This document shows positions 1-5,786 of a stretch of DNA of 8,508 nucleotides, piece by piece. The position numbers and the translations under genes were made by a program. How positions within the stretch are numbered: position 1 is the first letter of the stretch; every line of letters starts with the position of its first letter. This DNA is from Syntrophomonas sp. UBA5288 (GTDB lineage Bacteria; Bacillota; Syntrophomonadia; Syntrophomonadales; Syntrophomonadaceae), in NCBI GenBank assembly GCA_002408445.1, contig DHSK01000185.1:1-8508 (forward strand). The letters are read 5' to 3'. The notes beneath the pieces are model-generated. The model was not told the DNA's origin and made no database searches. It saw nothing but the letters and a program-made list of their open reading frames with translations.

Positions 1-1122
1 ACTGCCAGTCACAACCCGCCGCAGTACAACGGCATCAAGTTTATTCCCATTTACGCCGGACCGGCCATGCCGGATATTACTTCGATTATTGAAGAGGAAG
101 TAAATCGTGTTCTGGCTAACGGCCGTCTATATGAACTGGATTTGGAGGAAGCAGGTCAGTTAGATTTAGTAAAAGAAATAGATATAGAAAAAGATTACAT
201 TAACCACCTTTTAAAACTTATCCAGCCGGAACATTTTGCCGACCGCAAGCTTAAAGTAGTGATAGACCCGATGTACGGAGCCGGGATAGGTTATTTGGAC
301 CGTATCCTGAGTGAACTGGGATGTGAGGTCAAAACTTTAAACAATTACCGGGACGTATTATTTGGAGGGCAGCTGCCGGAACCTACCGCCGCCAACCTGT
401 CGGCTTTGAGCCGGATGGTGGTCAATTCTGAGGCTGACATCGGCCTGGCTTTGGACGGAGATGCAGATCGTTTCGGCATCGTGGACAACAACGGTGAATT
501 TGTCACTCCCAATCATTTTATGTATCTGCTCCTGGACCATCTTATAAAAACCCGTACTTTCCGGGGACCGGTCTGCCGGTCCGCCGTCACCACGCACATG
601 CTGGACCGGGTAGCCCGCCAGAACGGACTTACCGTGATCGAAACTCCGGTCGGATTTAAATATATAGGTGAATGCCTGCGTGAAAAGGGTTGCATGTTAG
701 GGGGAGAAGAGAGCGGAGGCCTGAGCATATTCGGGCATATACCGGAAAAGGACGGCATTCTGGCCGGCCTGCTGGCGGTAGAAATGCTGGCGGTGACCGG
801 TAAGAGACTGCCTGATATAAGTCAAGATTTTTCAGCCGAGTATGGCGATATGTTCAGTGAACGGATAGACATCAGAACCAAGCCTCAGGACAAGGATACC
901 ATAGTAGAAAAAATGAATACATTCAATCCGAGACACGTAGCCGGTCTCAAAGTCACCGGCGGCAATGATGCGGAAGGCAAAAAGATAGAATTGGAAGACG
1001 GAAGCTGGTTGGCCGTAAGAGCTTCCGGCACGGAACCGGTATTCAGAGTATATGTCGAAACCTTCAGTGAACGCATGCTGAAATGTATCCAAAAAGAAAT
1101 ACTCGATAATTTAGGACTGTAG
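1..1122 (+). CDS. Alpha-D-phosphohexomutase (phosphoglucomutase/phosphomannomutase family), 5'-truncated
   Basis: This cytoplasmic enzyme interconverts hexose 1- and 6-phosphates through a phosphoserine and a sugar bisphosphate. The reading frame is open from base 1, so the first ATG at 67 is internal and not the real start. The first visible residues are TASHNPPQYNG, the catalytic-serine loop (Ser is codon 3). DGDADRFG at 454-477 is the Mg-binding loop. GGEESGG at 700-720 is the sugar-recognition loop. RASGTEP at 1018-1038 is the C-terminal phosphate-binding loop. All four landmark motifs are intact over 373 residues, so only about the first 100 residues of domain 1 are missing, cut by the window edge and not by mutation. 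Substrate (glucose, mannose or glucosamine phosphate) cannot be fixed from these motifs; the GEESGG form favours a glucose or mixed hexose mutase over GlmM. The stop is followed almost at once by the long palindrome at 1126-1209. Confidence 0.93.
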   Translation, partial: TASHNPPQYNGIKFIPIYAGPAMPDITSIIEEEVNRVLANGRLYELDLEEAGQLDLVKEIDIEKDYINHLLKLIQPEHFADRKLKVVIDPMYGAGIGYLDRILSELGCEVKTLNNYRDVLFGGQLPEPTAANLSALSRMVVNSEADIGLALDGDADRFGIVDNNGEFVTPNHFMYLLLDHLIKTRTFRGPVCRSAVTTHMLDRVARQNGLTVIETPVGFKYIGECLREKGCMLGGEESGGLSIFGHIPEKDGILAGLLAVEMLAVTGKRLPDISQDFSAEYGDMFSERIDIRTKPQDKDTIVEKMNTFNPRHVAGLKVTGGNDAEGKKIELEDGSWLAVRASGTEPVFRVYVETFSERMLKCIQKEILDNLGL

Positions 1123-1125
1123 GAG

Positions 1126-1209
1126 GGGCAAACAGAGGGACGTTCTTTTTGTTGGCTGACAAAAGGCCCGTCGAGTCAGCCAACAAAAAGAACGTCCCTC
1201 TGTTTGCCC
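1126..1209. repeat. Perfect 35-bp inverted repeat with 14-bp loop (REP/MITE-like palindrome)
   Basis: The left arm (1126-1160) begins GGGCAAACAGAGGGACG and the right arm (1175-1209) is its exact reverse complement. The loop is 1161-1174. The element starts three bases after the mutase stop and ends 58 bases before degS. Arms with AACAGAGGGACG and GTTGGCTGAC cores resemble the palindromes scattered in Clostridia near REP-associated (Y1) transposases; that resemblance is from memory and no transposase lies here. A run of five T lies inside each stem and not after it, so this is not a textbook intrinsic terminator, but the RNA hairpin would still be very stable and could protect the mutase transcript end or hinder readthrough into degS. 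Confidence 0.85.
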
Positions 1210-1267
1210 AGTATATTGCGAATTAATTGAAGAAAAGAATAAATATTTCGAATGAGGAAGGATAAAT

Positions 1268-2455
1268 GTGAACGATGACGAAAGTATGTTAGATGTAGAC
1301 AAAATAGGACCTGAACAATCGCAAAAACTTGACGTTGTTCTATCCCAACTCGTGAATACGCTGCAACAGGGACGTAACAACATTTTTGATATTGCTGAGG
1401 ATTGTCAGAAGCATTGCCTTTACCTCGAAACCGAAGCAGAAAGAATCAACCAGGAAGTTCAGGAAATAATCAAGCTGGTTGATAAAACTGAAAAATTGGA
1501 GAAACTGGCCCGGTTGCGGCTGGTGGAGGTAAGCAGCAATTTTCGTTCCTTTTCCGAAAATGACATAAAACAGGTTTATACTAATGCTCAGAATTTGCAG
1601 ATGGAGCTGGCTAATTTAAGGCAGAAAGAAATTTTTGTCCGTAAACAAAGGGATGAAGTGCTGCGTCAGCTCAAGCAGTTCAGGCAAATTGCCCATAAGG
1701 CAGATACGTTCCTGAATAATACCGGAACAGCCTTACATATTTTGCAGGGAAATGTCCAAAAAATATCGGAATCAGTGGGACAGGCTTTCCGGAAACAGCA
1801 GATGGGTATGTGGATAATCCAATCCCAGGAATCGGAACGCCGCCGCATTGCGCGTGATCTGCACGACGGGCCGGCCCAGGGGATTGCCAGTATGCTTATT
1901 AGACTGGATCTCATCGGCCAGCTGATACGGAATAACGGTGAACGTGTTCTTCCGGAAATGGAGAGCATTAAGGAGATGGGGCGGGAGACCCTGACCGATA
2001 TCAGACGTATAATGTTTGAACTCAAACCTACCTTGGTAAATGATTCCGGTCTGATCAGGACTTTAAAAGATTATTTTAACGATTACGAAGCTAAATATAA
2101 CTTCGATATAGATTTTGTGATTTTCGGTACAGAGAAAAAATATGATCTTACCCTTGAAATTGCCCTCTTCCGGCTGGTCCAGGAAGCGCTTACCAATGTC
2201 AGGAAACATGCCGGGGTAAGCAAAGCCCTGGTGAAACTGGAAGATACAGGCGAGATACTCACCCTGATAATCAAAGATAATGGACGGGGATTTGAGACCG
2301 GTTCCGTCGAAAAGGAAACCGGTGAAAGCTATGGCATTATAGGAATGAAAGAACGTGTCGAACTCCTGGGTGGTGAGATTGATATATTGTCGGCACCCGG
2401 TTCAGGTACACAGGTAATTATAAAGGTTCCGGTTGAAGAGGAGGCAAAACGATGA
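1268..2455 (+). CDS. degS: Cytoplasmic sensor histidine kinase DegS
   Basis: DegS autophosphorylates on a histidine and passes the phosphate to DegU, encoded next. The protein is 395 residues, close to the roughly 385 of Bacillus DegS. Residues about 20-140 are charged and heptad-rich, forming the coiled-coil DegS sensor domain. There is no membrane segment, so it should sense from the cytosol. RRIARDLHDGPAQG around His199 is the HisKA_3 dimerisation and phosphoacceptor box. FRLVQEALTNVRKHAG (301-316) is the N box, DNGRGF (337-342) is G1 and GIIGMKERVELLGG (356-369) is G2 of the HATPase domain, so all catalytic boxes are present. The start is GTG, chosen because AGGAAGG at 1255-1261 sits six bases upstream. 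The stop overlaps the degU start in ATGA (2452-2455), which implies translational coupling. I see no convincing sigma-A promoter in the short gap upstream. Confidence 0.93.
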   Translation: MNDDESMLDVDKIGPEQSQKLDVVLSQLVNTLQQGRNNIFDIAEDCQKHCLYLETEAERINQEVQEIIKLVDKTEKLEKLARLRLVEVSSNFRSFSENDIKQVYTNAQNLQMELANLRQKEIFVRKQRDEVLRQLKQFRQIAHKADTFLNNTGTALHILQGNVQKISESVGQAFRKQQMGMWIIQSQESERRRIARDLHDGPAQGIASMLIRLDLIGQLIRNNGERVLPEMESIKEMGRETLTDIRRIMFELKPTLVNDSGLIRTLKDYFNDYEAKYNFDIDFVIFGTEKKYDLTLEIALFRLVQEALTNVRKHAGVSKALVKLEDTGEILTLIIKDNGRGFETGSVEKETGESYGIIGMKERVELLGGEIDILSAPGSGTQVIIKVPVEEEAKR

Positions 2456-3096
2456 ACGAAAGAATCAGGGTGCTGGTGGCGGATGATCATGCCCTGGTAC
2501 GGGAGGGCCTGATCAAGCTATTAGAGCTTGATCCCAAAATAGAAATAATTACGGAAGTTGGAGACGGGCAGGGCGCGATCAATGTAGCCCGCAAAGAGAA
2601 ACCGGATGTAATACTAATGGATGTAAATATGCCCGGGACAAATGGCATTGTCGCCACCAAAGTTATCAAAAGGGAATTGCCTGACACCAAAGTTATCGCT
2701 TTAACTATTTATGAAGACGAAGAAGTTGTAGAGATGGTAAAAGCCGGAGTATCAGCTTATGTCTTGAAAGATGTGGCCGGCAGTGAGCTTATCGATACCA
2801 TCTGCCGGGTCATGGATGGCGAAGTGGTGATCCATCCCCGGGTAGCGAGCCGGCTGGTACGGGAACTGACCCGGCCCGAGAAGAAGACGGGTGAAGTCAG
2901 GCTGACCCGGCGCGAAATTGATGTTTTGGATTTACTGGTAAAAGGCAACACCAATAAAGAAATGGCAGACGCCATGTTTATAAGTGAGAAGACGGTCAAA
3001 AACCACCTTACCAGCATTTTTAGAAAACTAAACGTTAAGGACAGAACCCAGGCTGCTATCTTTGCCCTCAAAAATCATATCGTGGAAGAAGAGTAG
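2452..3096 (+). CDS. degU: Response regulator DegU (NarL/LuxR family)
   Basis: This is the DNA-binding partner of DegS; in Bacillus it governs exoenzymes, competence, biofilm and motility according to phosphorylation level. The 214-residue protein has a receiver domain (1-125) with acidic pocket Asp11-Asp12, phosphoacceptor Asp57 in ILMDVNMPG, Thr85 and Lys106 (YVLKD), so phosphorylation chemistry looks complete. A short linker (about 126-147) leads to a LuxR-type helix-turn-helix (148-206) containing LTRREIDVLDLLVKG and the recognition segment ISEKTVKNHLTSIFRKL. It is somewhat shorter than Bacillus DegU (229 residues), mainly in the linker. AGGAGG at 2439-2444, inside the end of degS, is seven bases from the ATG, and the two genes overlap by four bases. 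Adjacency to DegS makes this assignment firm; its targets here are unknown. Confidence 0.94.
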   Translation: MNERIRVLVADDHALVREGLIKLLELDPKIEIITEVGDGQGAINVARKEKPDVILMDVNMPGTNGIVATKVIKRELPDTKVIALTIYEDEEVVEMVKAGVSAYVLKDVAGSELIDTICRVMDGEVVIHPRVASRLVRELTRPEKKTGEVRLTRREIDVLDLLVKGNTNKEMADAMFISEKTVKNHLTSIFRKLNVKDRTQAAIFALKNHIVEEE

Positions 3097-3151
3097 CCCC
3101 ACATACCATACCCCCGCAGCAGGCCCTACGGCCCCGACGATTTAAGGTACG

Positions 3152-3180
3152 GGGACACCCCCTCTAACGGGGAATGTCCC
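3152..3180. repeat. REP-like hairpin (GGGACA/TGTCCC)
   Basis: GGGACA (3152-3157) pairs with TGTCCC (3175-3180). Inside it CCCC (3158-3161) pairs with GGGG (3169-3172), leaving an AA bulge and a seven-base loop. The GGGGACACCCC/GGGGAATGTCCC form resembles palindromes common in clostridial intergenic DNA (from memory). No T tract follows, so it is a poor terminator for degU, although it starts only about 55 bases after that stop. Confidence 0.55.
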
Positions 3181-3223
3181 ACCGCAAAAGCCTTGATGTC
3201 ATCGTTATGAATAACAGTTCTTT

Positions 3224-3298
3224 TGTCATCCTGAGGCAAAGCCGAAGGATCTTCCCGATTCGGAGGTCGAAAGATCCTTCACTTCGTTCAGGATGACA
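3224..3298. repeat. Dispersed inverted repeat, copy A (HPERSEGS type)
   Basis: TGTCATCCTGAGG at 3224 opens a left arm ending AAGGATCTT (3253). The right arm 3271-3298 starts AAGATCCTTCACTTCG and ends AGGATGACA. The arms pair except for a central patch and a two-base length difference. This family is widespread in bacteria and, translated on the minus strand, gives the well-known spurious peptide HPERSEGS, which does appear here. A second copy is at 6336-6408. Confidence 0.85.
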
Positions 3299-3430
3299 TA
3301 ATGGCAACTCTGCACCGGCCTGCGTCCTTAATAGTGACCGCCAGGGAACATCAGTTGTACCCGCAGGGCATAGACCGGCCTCCGGCTGGGGGGTTCGTCT
3401 CCCCATGGTTATCCCGTTGTCCTTCTGAAT

Positions 3431-3465
3431 TTGCACACCTTACCCCCCTCCGTAGGAGGCCCTAC
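3431..3465. repeat. GC-rich module shared, inverted, with 6413-6450
   Basis: This stretch runs TTGCAC, CCTTACC, then CCGTAGGAGGCCCTAC (3450-3465). The reverse complement of 6413-6450 has the same three blocks in the same order, with small length changes between them, and its last 16 bases are identical. It is therefore a dispersed module present twice in the window in opposite orientations. The last part also overlaps the local AGGCCCTACRGCCCCGACG repeat (3121-3139 and 3457-3475). Confidence 0.7.
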
Positions 3466-3490
3466 AGCCCCGACGTAAGGAGCGGGCTTC

Positions 3491-3544
3491 AGGGCCGGCG
3501 CTCGTTTCCCCATGTTATGCCGTATACCGGCCGGCCTTTTTCTT
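3491..3544 (+). terminator. Possible intrinsic terminator with long loop
   Basis: AGGGCCGGC (3491-3499) can pair with GCCGGCCTT (3530-3538) over nine base pairs including one G-U, and TTTTTCTT follows at 3537-3544. The loop is about 30 bases, long for a terminator, and the GGCCGGCC core is itself palindromic. It lies 395 bases after degU but would insulate the small gene at 3664 from upstream transcription. It may equally be a by-product of the repeat modules. Confidence 0.35.
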
Positions 3545-3650
3545 AAGCGAACGTCCGTTGCCCGCTGAGTGCGATTCTGCAGCTGTTTCCACCCCTTTTT
3601 AACATAAAAGTGATTACTTAACCTCTTTCCGGCATATTATATAGCAGGGG

Positions 3651-3657
3651 AAGGAGG
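3651..3657 (+). promoter_or_regulatory. Strong ribosome binding site fixing the start at 3664
   Basis: AAGGAGG is six bases before ATG 3664. The in-frame TTG at 3658 directly abuts the motif, leaving no spacing, so it cannot be the start. Such a strong site is good evidence that the small ORF is translated. Confidence 0.8.
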
Positions 3658-3663
3658 TTGCAT

Positions 3664-3951
3664 ATGGTTATAATTCTGAAATCGGTATGTTTTGCCATCT
3701 GGCTCATCATGATGCTTTGTCTCATCCGGGGCAGCAGAATGAAACCCGTACCACCGGTTAATGTGGTCAGGCTGCAAGTGGATGACGACGAAGAAGTAGA
3801 GATGTGCATCCGTCAGGCGTTGAGAAGACTTGGCACCAGGGACCGGCTTATAATCGAAAACTTTACCAGTGGGGAAACAAGCGCAGGCATCATAGCCCGC
3901 ATCATGGTCCACAACCCTTCCATTCTCTGTACCACCCCCTCATGCCTGTGA
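3664..3951 (+). CDS. Small membrane-anchored protein of unknown function
   Basis: This is a 95-residue protein I do not recognise as a named family. Residues 4-22 (ILKSVCFAIWLIMMLCLIR) form one hydrophobic segment followed by positive charges, so it is predicted N-out, with the rest in the cytosol by the positive-inside rule. The soluble part reads VNVVRLQVDDDEEVEMCIRQALRR (33-54), then RLIIENFTSGETSAGIIARI (61-80). That second stretch loosely matches the 'vvDNgStDeT..I...' strand-loop-helix of family 2 glycosyltransferases, but without the aspartates and at a fraction of the length, so an enzymatic role is unlikely. The start is set by the strong ribosome site at 3651-3657. It stands alone: repeats upstream and a promoter region downstream. 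The coding bias and good ribosome site argue that it is real; its function is unknown. Confidence 0.7.
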   Translation: MVIILKSVCFAIWLIMMLCLIRGSRMKPVPPVNVVRLQVDDDEEVEMCIRQALRRLGTRDRLIIENFTSGETSAGIIARIMVHNPSILCTTPSCL

Positions 3952-3991
3952 CAAGCAAATTTTGAAAAATATTCTTACTCTCCTTATGCCC

Positions 3992-4020
3992 TTGAAGAAA
4001 CAGATTTTTTGATATTATAC
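3992..4020 (+). promoter_or_regulatory. Candidate sigma-A promoter upstream of comFC
   Basis: TTGAAG (3992-3997) is separated by 17 bases from TTATAC (4015-4020) in an AT-rich stretch. It could drive comFC from about 110 bases upstream. The -10 is only moderate, so this is weaker than the extended -10 at 4077-4085. Confidence 0.4.
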
Positions 4021-4076
4021 TAAGTAAAGACAAAGTCTGTTTGCCTGCCCCAATAAACCCCACGGCTACATATTTA

Positions 4077-4085
4077 TGATATAAT
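4077..4085 (+). promoter_or_regulatory. Extended -10 promoter element for comFC
   Basis: TGATATAAT is a consensus -10 hexamer (TATAAT, 4080-4085) preceded by the TGn extension. The expected -35 position (about 4057-4062, ACCCCA) is poor, as extended -10 promoters tolerate, and might mean that an activator is needed. Transcription would begin near 4092, giving a leader of roughly 48 bases. Confidence 0.55.
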
Positions 4086-4125
4086 ATATGGAAATCTGGG
4101 CTAAAACTCGGAAATGTAGAATTCT

Positions 4126-4133
4126 AGAAGGTG
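4126..4133 (+). promoter_or_regulatory. Ribosome binding site deciding the comFC start
   Basis: AGAAGGTG lies six bases before ATG 4140. The in-frame GTG at 4131 is part of this motif and has nothing usable upstream, so ATG 4140 is preferred. Confidence 0.65.
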
Positions 4134-4139
4134 CCAGCG

Positions 4140-4862
4140 ATGATAAATTTGTTGTTAGATTTAATAATTCCTCAATCACAATGCTGCATTTGCCGGGAGC
4201 CGGCCAAAATCAACAGCAACCAGCCGTGGTGTGATAGCTGCCAGCAAAATATGGAATCTTTGAAAGATTGCCTCCCTATATGTGACAAATGCGGCAAATA
4301 TTTAGAGACGGGGGATGGCTTCTTATGCCGGGAATGTGTAAACAGTTCTCCTCCTTTTCATATAGCCCGGGCCGTAGGACCTTATCAGGATTCTTACCGC
4401 CTGGCCATAAAAATTTTTAAATTCATGGGGCGTAAATATTTCGGTACCAGAATGGGCCAAATGATGGCTGCGGCAGTAAAAGACGAACCTCGCTTCTGGC
4501 CTATTGATCTGGTGGTGCCGGTGCCCATATCCAAAGGCAACCTCAAACAAAGAGGCTTTAATCAGACCGAAGTACTGGGCAAACAAATTGCTAATAAGCT
4601 GCGGCTTAAAATGGACGCCCATTCCCTGGTAAGAATAAAAGAAACTCCTTCCCAGCGAGAACTTTCGCGGGAGGAACGGGAAAAAAATCTTCTTTTTGCC
4701 TTTGCTATAAAGGACAAAGCAAAAATTTATAGAAAAAATATATTATTGGTAGATGATGTGTTTACGACCGGTTCCACCAGCCGGGAATGCACCCGGGTAT
4801 TGCTCGAAGGCGGGGCAGAACGGGTTTCTGTAATAACCTGGGCTACCGGCAAAGGATTTTAA
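4140..4862 (+). CDS. comFC: Competence protein ComFC (phosphoribosyltransferase-like)
   Basis: ComFC/GntX-type protein of natural transformation, acting in the cytosol on incoming single-stranded DNA together with the ComFA helicase. It is 240 residues from ATG 4140, matching the usual length and the usual MxNLLLDLxxP opening. Cysteine pairs at 15/18, 31/34, 48/51 (CDKC) and 63/66 (CREC) form the N-terminal zinc-finger part. The C-terminal phosphoribosyltransferase domain has DLVVPVPISKGNLKQRGFNQ (123-142) and the PRPP-binding loop ILLVDDVFTTGST (201-213), both intact. No ComFA or ComFB gene lies between degU and here, unlike Bacillus, so any DNA-uptake partners are elsewhere or absent; orphan ComF proteins are also common in non-competent bacteria. 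Promoter candidates lie in the 188 bases upstream. yvyF follows after 48 bases and is probably cotranscribed. Confidence 0.9.
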   Translation: MINLLLDLIIPQSQCCICREPAKINSNQPWCDSCQQNMESLKDCLPICDKCGKYLETGDGFLCRECVNSSPPFHIARAVGPYQDSYRLAIKIFKFMGRKYFGTRMGQMMAAAVKDEPRFWPIDLVVPVPISKGNLKQRGFNQTEVLGKQIANKLRLKMDAHSLVRIKETPSQRELSREEREKNLLFAFAIKDKAKIYRKNILLVDDVFTTGSTSRECTRVLLEGGAERVSVITWATGKGF

Positions 4863-4910
4863 AAAAGTATTATGACGTTCGTGTATTCGCATTGATCAGG
4901 AGGGAGAGCT

Positions 4911-5339
4911 ATGGCAGAGCTAAGAAATTGTGCTGAATGCGGTCGGCTTTTCGCATATCAGGGTCGGAATCTGTGCAGTAAGTGTCTGAAAAAGGAAGAA
5001 GACCAATACAATATAGTCAGACGCTATGTCAGAGACAACCCCGGAGCCAGCGTATTTGAGGTAGCAGATGCAACCGGTATCGAAGAAGAAAAAATACTCC
5101 AGTTCCTACGGGACGGCCGTCTTCAATCCAAGGGATTTACTGAAATAATGGAATGTGAAAGGTGTGGACGCCGCATTTCCAGCGGGCGCCTGTGTGATTC
5201 ATGCCTGGGACAGATCAACAATGAGATCCGTGATGCTATTTCCGGCAGCACTTCCCGTGCTCCGAGGGAAAATTCCGGCAGCGGGCGTAATGACAAAATG
5301 CATATATTAAATAGTAAAAATCAGGACCGGGATAAATAA
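4911..5339 (+). CDS. yvyF: Flagellar-region protein YvyF (TIGR03826-type, two zinc ribbons)
   Basis: This 142-residue protein is of the kind found between comFC and flgM in many Firmicutes; its molecular role is not well established. The first cysteine cluster is C7-C10 and C22-C25 (NCAECG, LCSKC). A middle segment GASVFEVADATGIEEEKILQFLRDGRL (45-71) looks like a helix-turn-helix of MerR-like type. A second cluster follows at C82-C85 and C95-C98 (CERCG, CDSC). The tail (about 112-142) is polar, Ser/Gly/Asn-rich and probably disordered. The two cysteine clusters around a helix-turn-helix suggest nucleic-acid or protein binding, perhaps in flagellar gene control; that is inference. AGGAGGG at 4898-4904 is six bases from the ATG. 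A terminator follows at 5404-5427. Confidence 0.87.
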   Translation: MAELRNCAECGRLFAYQGRNLCSKCLKKEEDQYNIVRRYVRDNPGASVFEVADATGIEEEKILQFLRDGRLQSKGFTEIMECERCGRRISSGRLCDSCLGQINNEIRDAISGSTSRAPRENSGSGRNDKMHILNSKNQDRDK

Positions 5340-5403
5340 TAGATATGACAGAAAATAAGAGGTTATAGCAGTATGATAAAGCATAATATACAAGAAACAG
5401 AAT

Positions 5404-5427
5404 GAGGCCCTTTAAGGGCCTTCTTCT
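5404..5427 (+). terminator. Intrinsic terminator after yvyF
   Basis: GGCCC (5406-5410) and GGGCC (5416-5420) form a tight stem around TTTAA, which can be extended by A-T pairs at both ends, and TTCTTCT follows. It lies 65 bases after the yvyF stop and 47 before flgM, so it should separate the comFC-yvyF transcript from flgM onward, at least in part. Confidence 0.8.
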
Positions 5428-5473
5428 ATTATGCGAAATAATAATTAGACATAAATGTCAGAGGTGATACTAA

Positions 5474-5773
5474 ATGATAATCTCTAATACCCAGGTCCAA
5501 AATATTCTAAAAACTTATGCTAAAACGGTCAGCAATGATACCGTAAACAAAACTAAAGAGGTTAAACAAAAGTTTAATAAAGACGAGCTGGCCATTTCAG
5601 GCGAGAGCCGCATAAAACAGCGCGCTCTGCAGGCTATCAAACAGGCCGAGGATATACGTACTGATAAAGTCGATGAGTTAAAAGAGCGTATGTCGGCCGG
5701 TACCTACGAAATCAACTCGGATGAAGTAGCTGAAAAAATGATATCCCGGGCCATCGTTGATACCCTGGTGTAA
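5474..5773 (+). CDS. flgM: Anti-sigma-28 factor FlgM
   Basis: FlgM binds the flagellar sigma factor (SigD/FliA) and blocks late flagellar genes until it is removed, in many bacteria by export through the finished hook. The protein is 99 residues, a typical length. The N-terminal half is polar and Lys/Asn-rich, as expected of a largely unfolded protein. The C-terminal sigma-binding part shows DKVDELKERMSAGTYEINSD (64-83), the family hallmark 'V..LK..i..GtY.v', followed by EVAEKMISRAIVDTL. The ribosome site GAGGTGAT is at 5461-5468. The gene sits 13 bases ahead of flgN and just downstream of a terminator, so it needs its own promoter or readthrough; I could not find a clear sigma-D promoter in the gap. 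Confidence 0.92.
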   Translation: MIISNTQVQNILKTYAKTVSNDTVNKTKEVKQKFNKDELAISGESRIKQRALQAIKQAEDIRTDKVDELKERMSAGTYEINSDEVAEKMISRAIVDTLV

Positions 5774-5774
5774 G

Positions 5775-5783
5775 AAAGGTGAT
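5775..5783 (+). promoter_or_regulatory. Ribosome binding site deciding the flgN start
   Basis: AAAGGTGAT precedes ATG 5787 by three bases (five from the GGTG core). A longer in-frame start at TTG 5757 lies inside the end of flgM with no ribosome site, so it is rejected. Confidence 0.7.
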
Positions 5784-5786
5784 ACT

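Larger units (their letters stand above)
3097..3663. other. 567-bp gap composed of repeated modules and hairpins
   Basis: I find no supportable gene between degU and the small ORF at 3664. The stretch is a patchwork. AGGCCCTACGGCCCCGACG at 3121-3139 recurs at 3457-3475 (18 of 19 identical). A GGGACA...TGTCCC hairpin lies at 3152-3180, and a PERSEGS-type inverted repeat at 3224-3298. A CTCCCCATG module at 3394-3417 recurs diverged at 3501-3523. A block at 3431-3465 recurs inverted in the flgN-flgK gap. A GC stem with a T run lies at 3491-3544. The final 60 bases turn AT-rich and hold a possible -10 (TATTAT, 3635-3640) with a poor -35. Open frames here (81 aa on +, 90 aa on -) run through repeat units and are not believed. 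Confidence 0.75.

Noticed and set aside
67..1122. ATG at 67 as the start of the mutase
   Set aside because: The frame is open to base 1 and the bases before 67 encode the catalytic TASHNP motif, so the gene begins upstream of the window.
1216..1245. TTGCGA-N18-TAAATA as a degS promoter
   Set aside because: Poor -10, and the start would fall within a few bases of the degS ribosome site; too weak to list.
3164..3436. Open frame of 90 codons on the - strand
   Set aside because: It contains the peptide CHPERSEGS, the known spurious translation of the dispersed inverted repeat.
3121..3523. CRISPR array in the repeat-rich gap
   Set aside because: Repeats differ in length and type, are irregularly spaced, and no cas genes are present.
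3301..3546. Open frame of 81 codons on the + strand after degU
   Set aside because: It runs through repeat modules, has no ribosome site, is rich in Pro/Arg as expected of GC-rich noncoding DNA, and ends inside the candidate terminator.
5340..5473. Sigma-28/SigD promoter for flgM
   Set aside because: Partial -10 matches (GCGAAATAA at 5433, AGACATAA at 5447) lack a TAAA-type -35 at the right distance.
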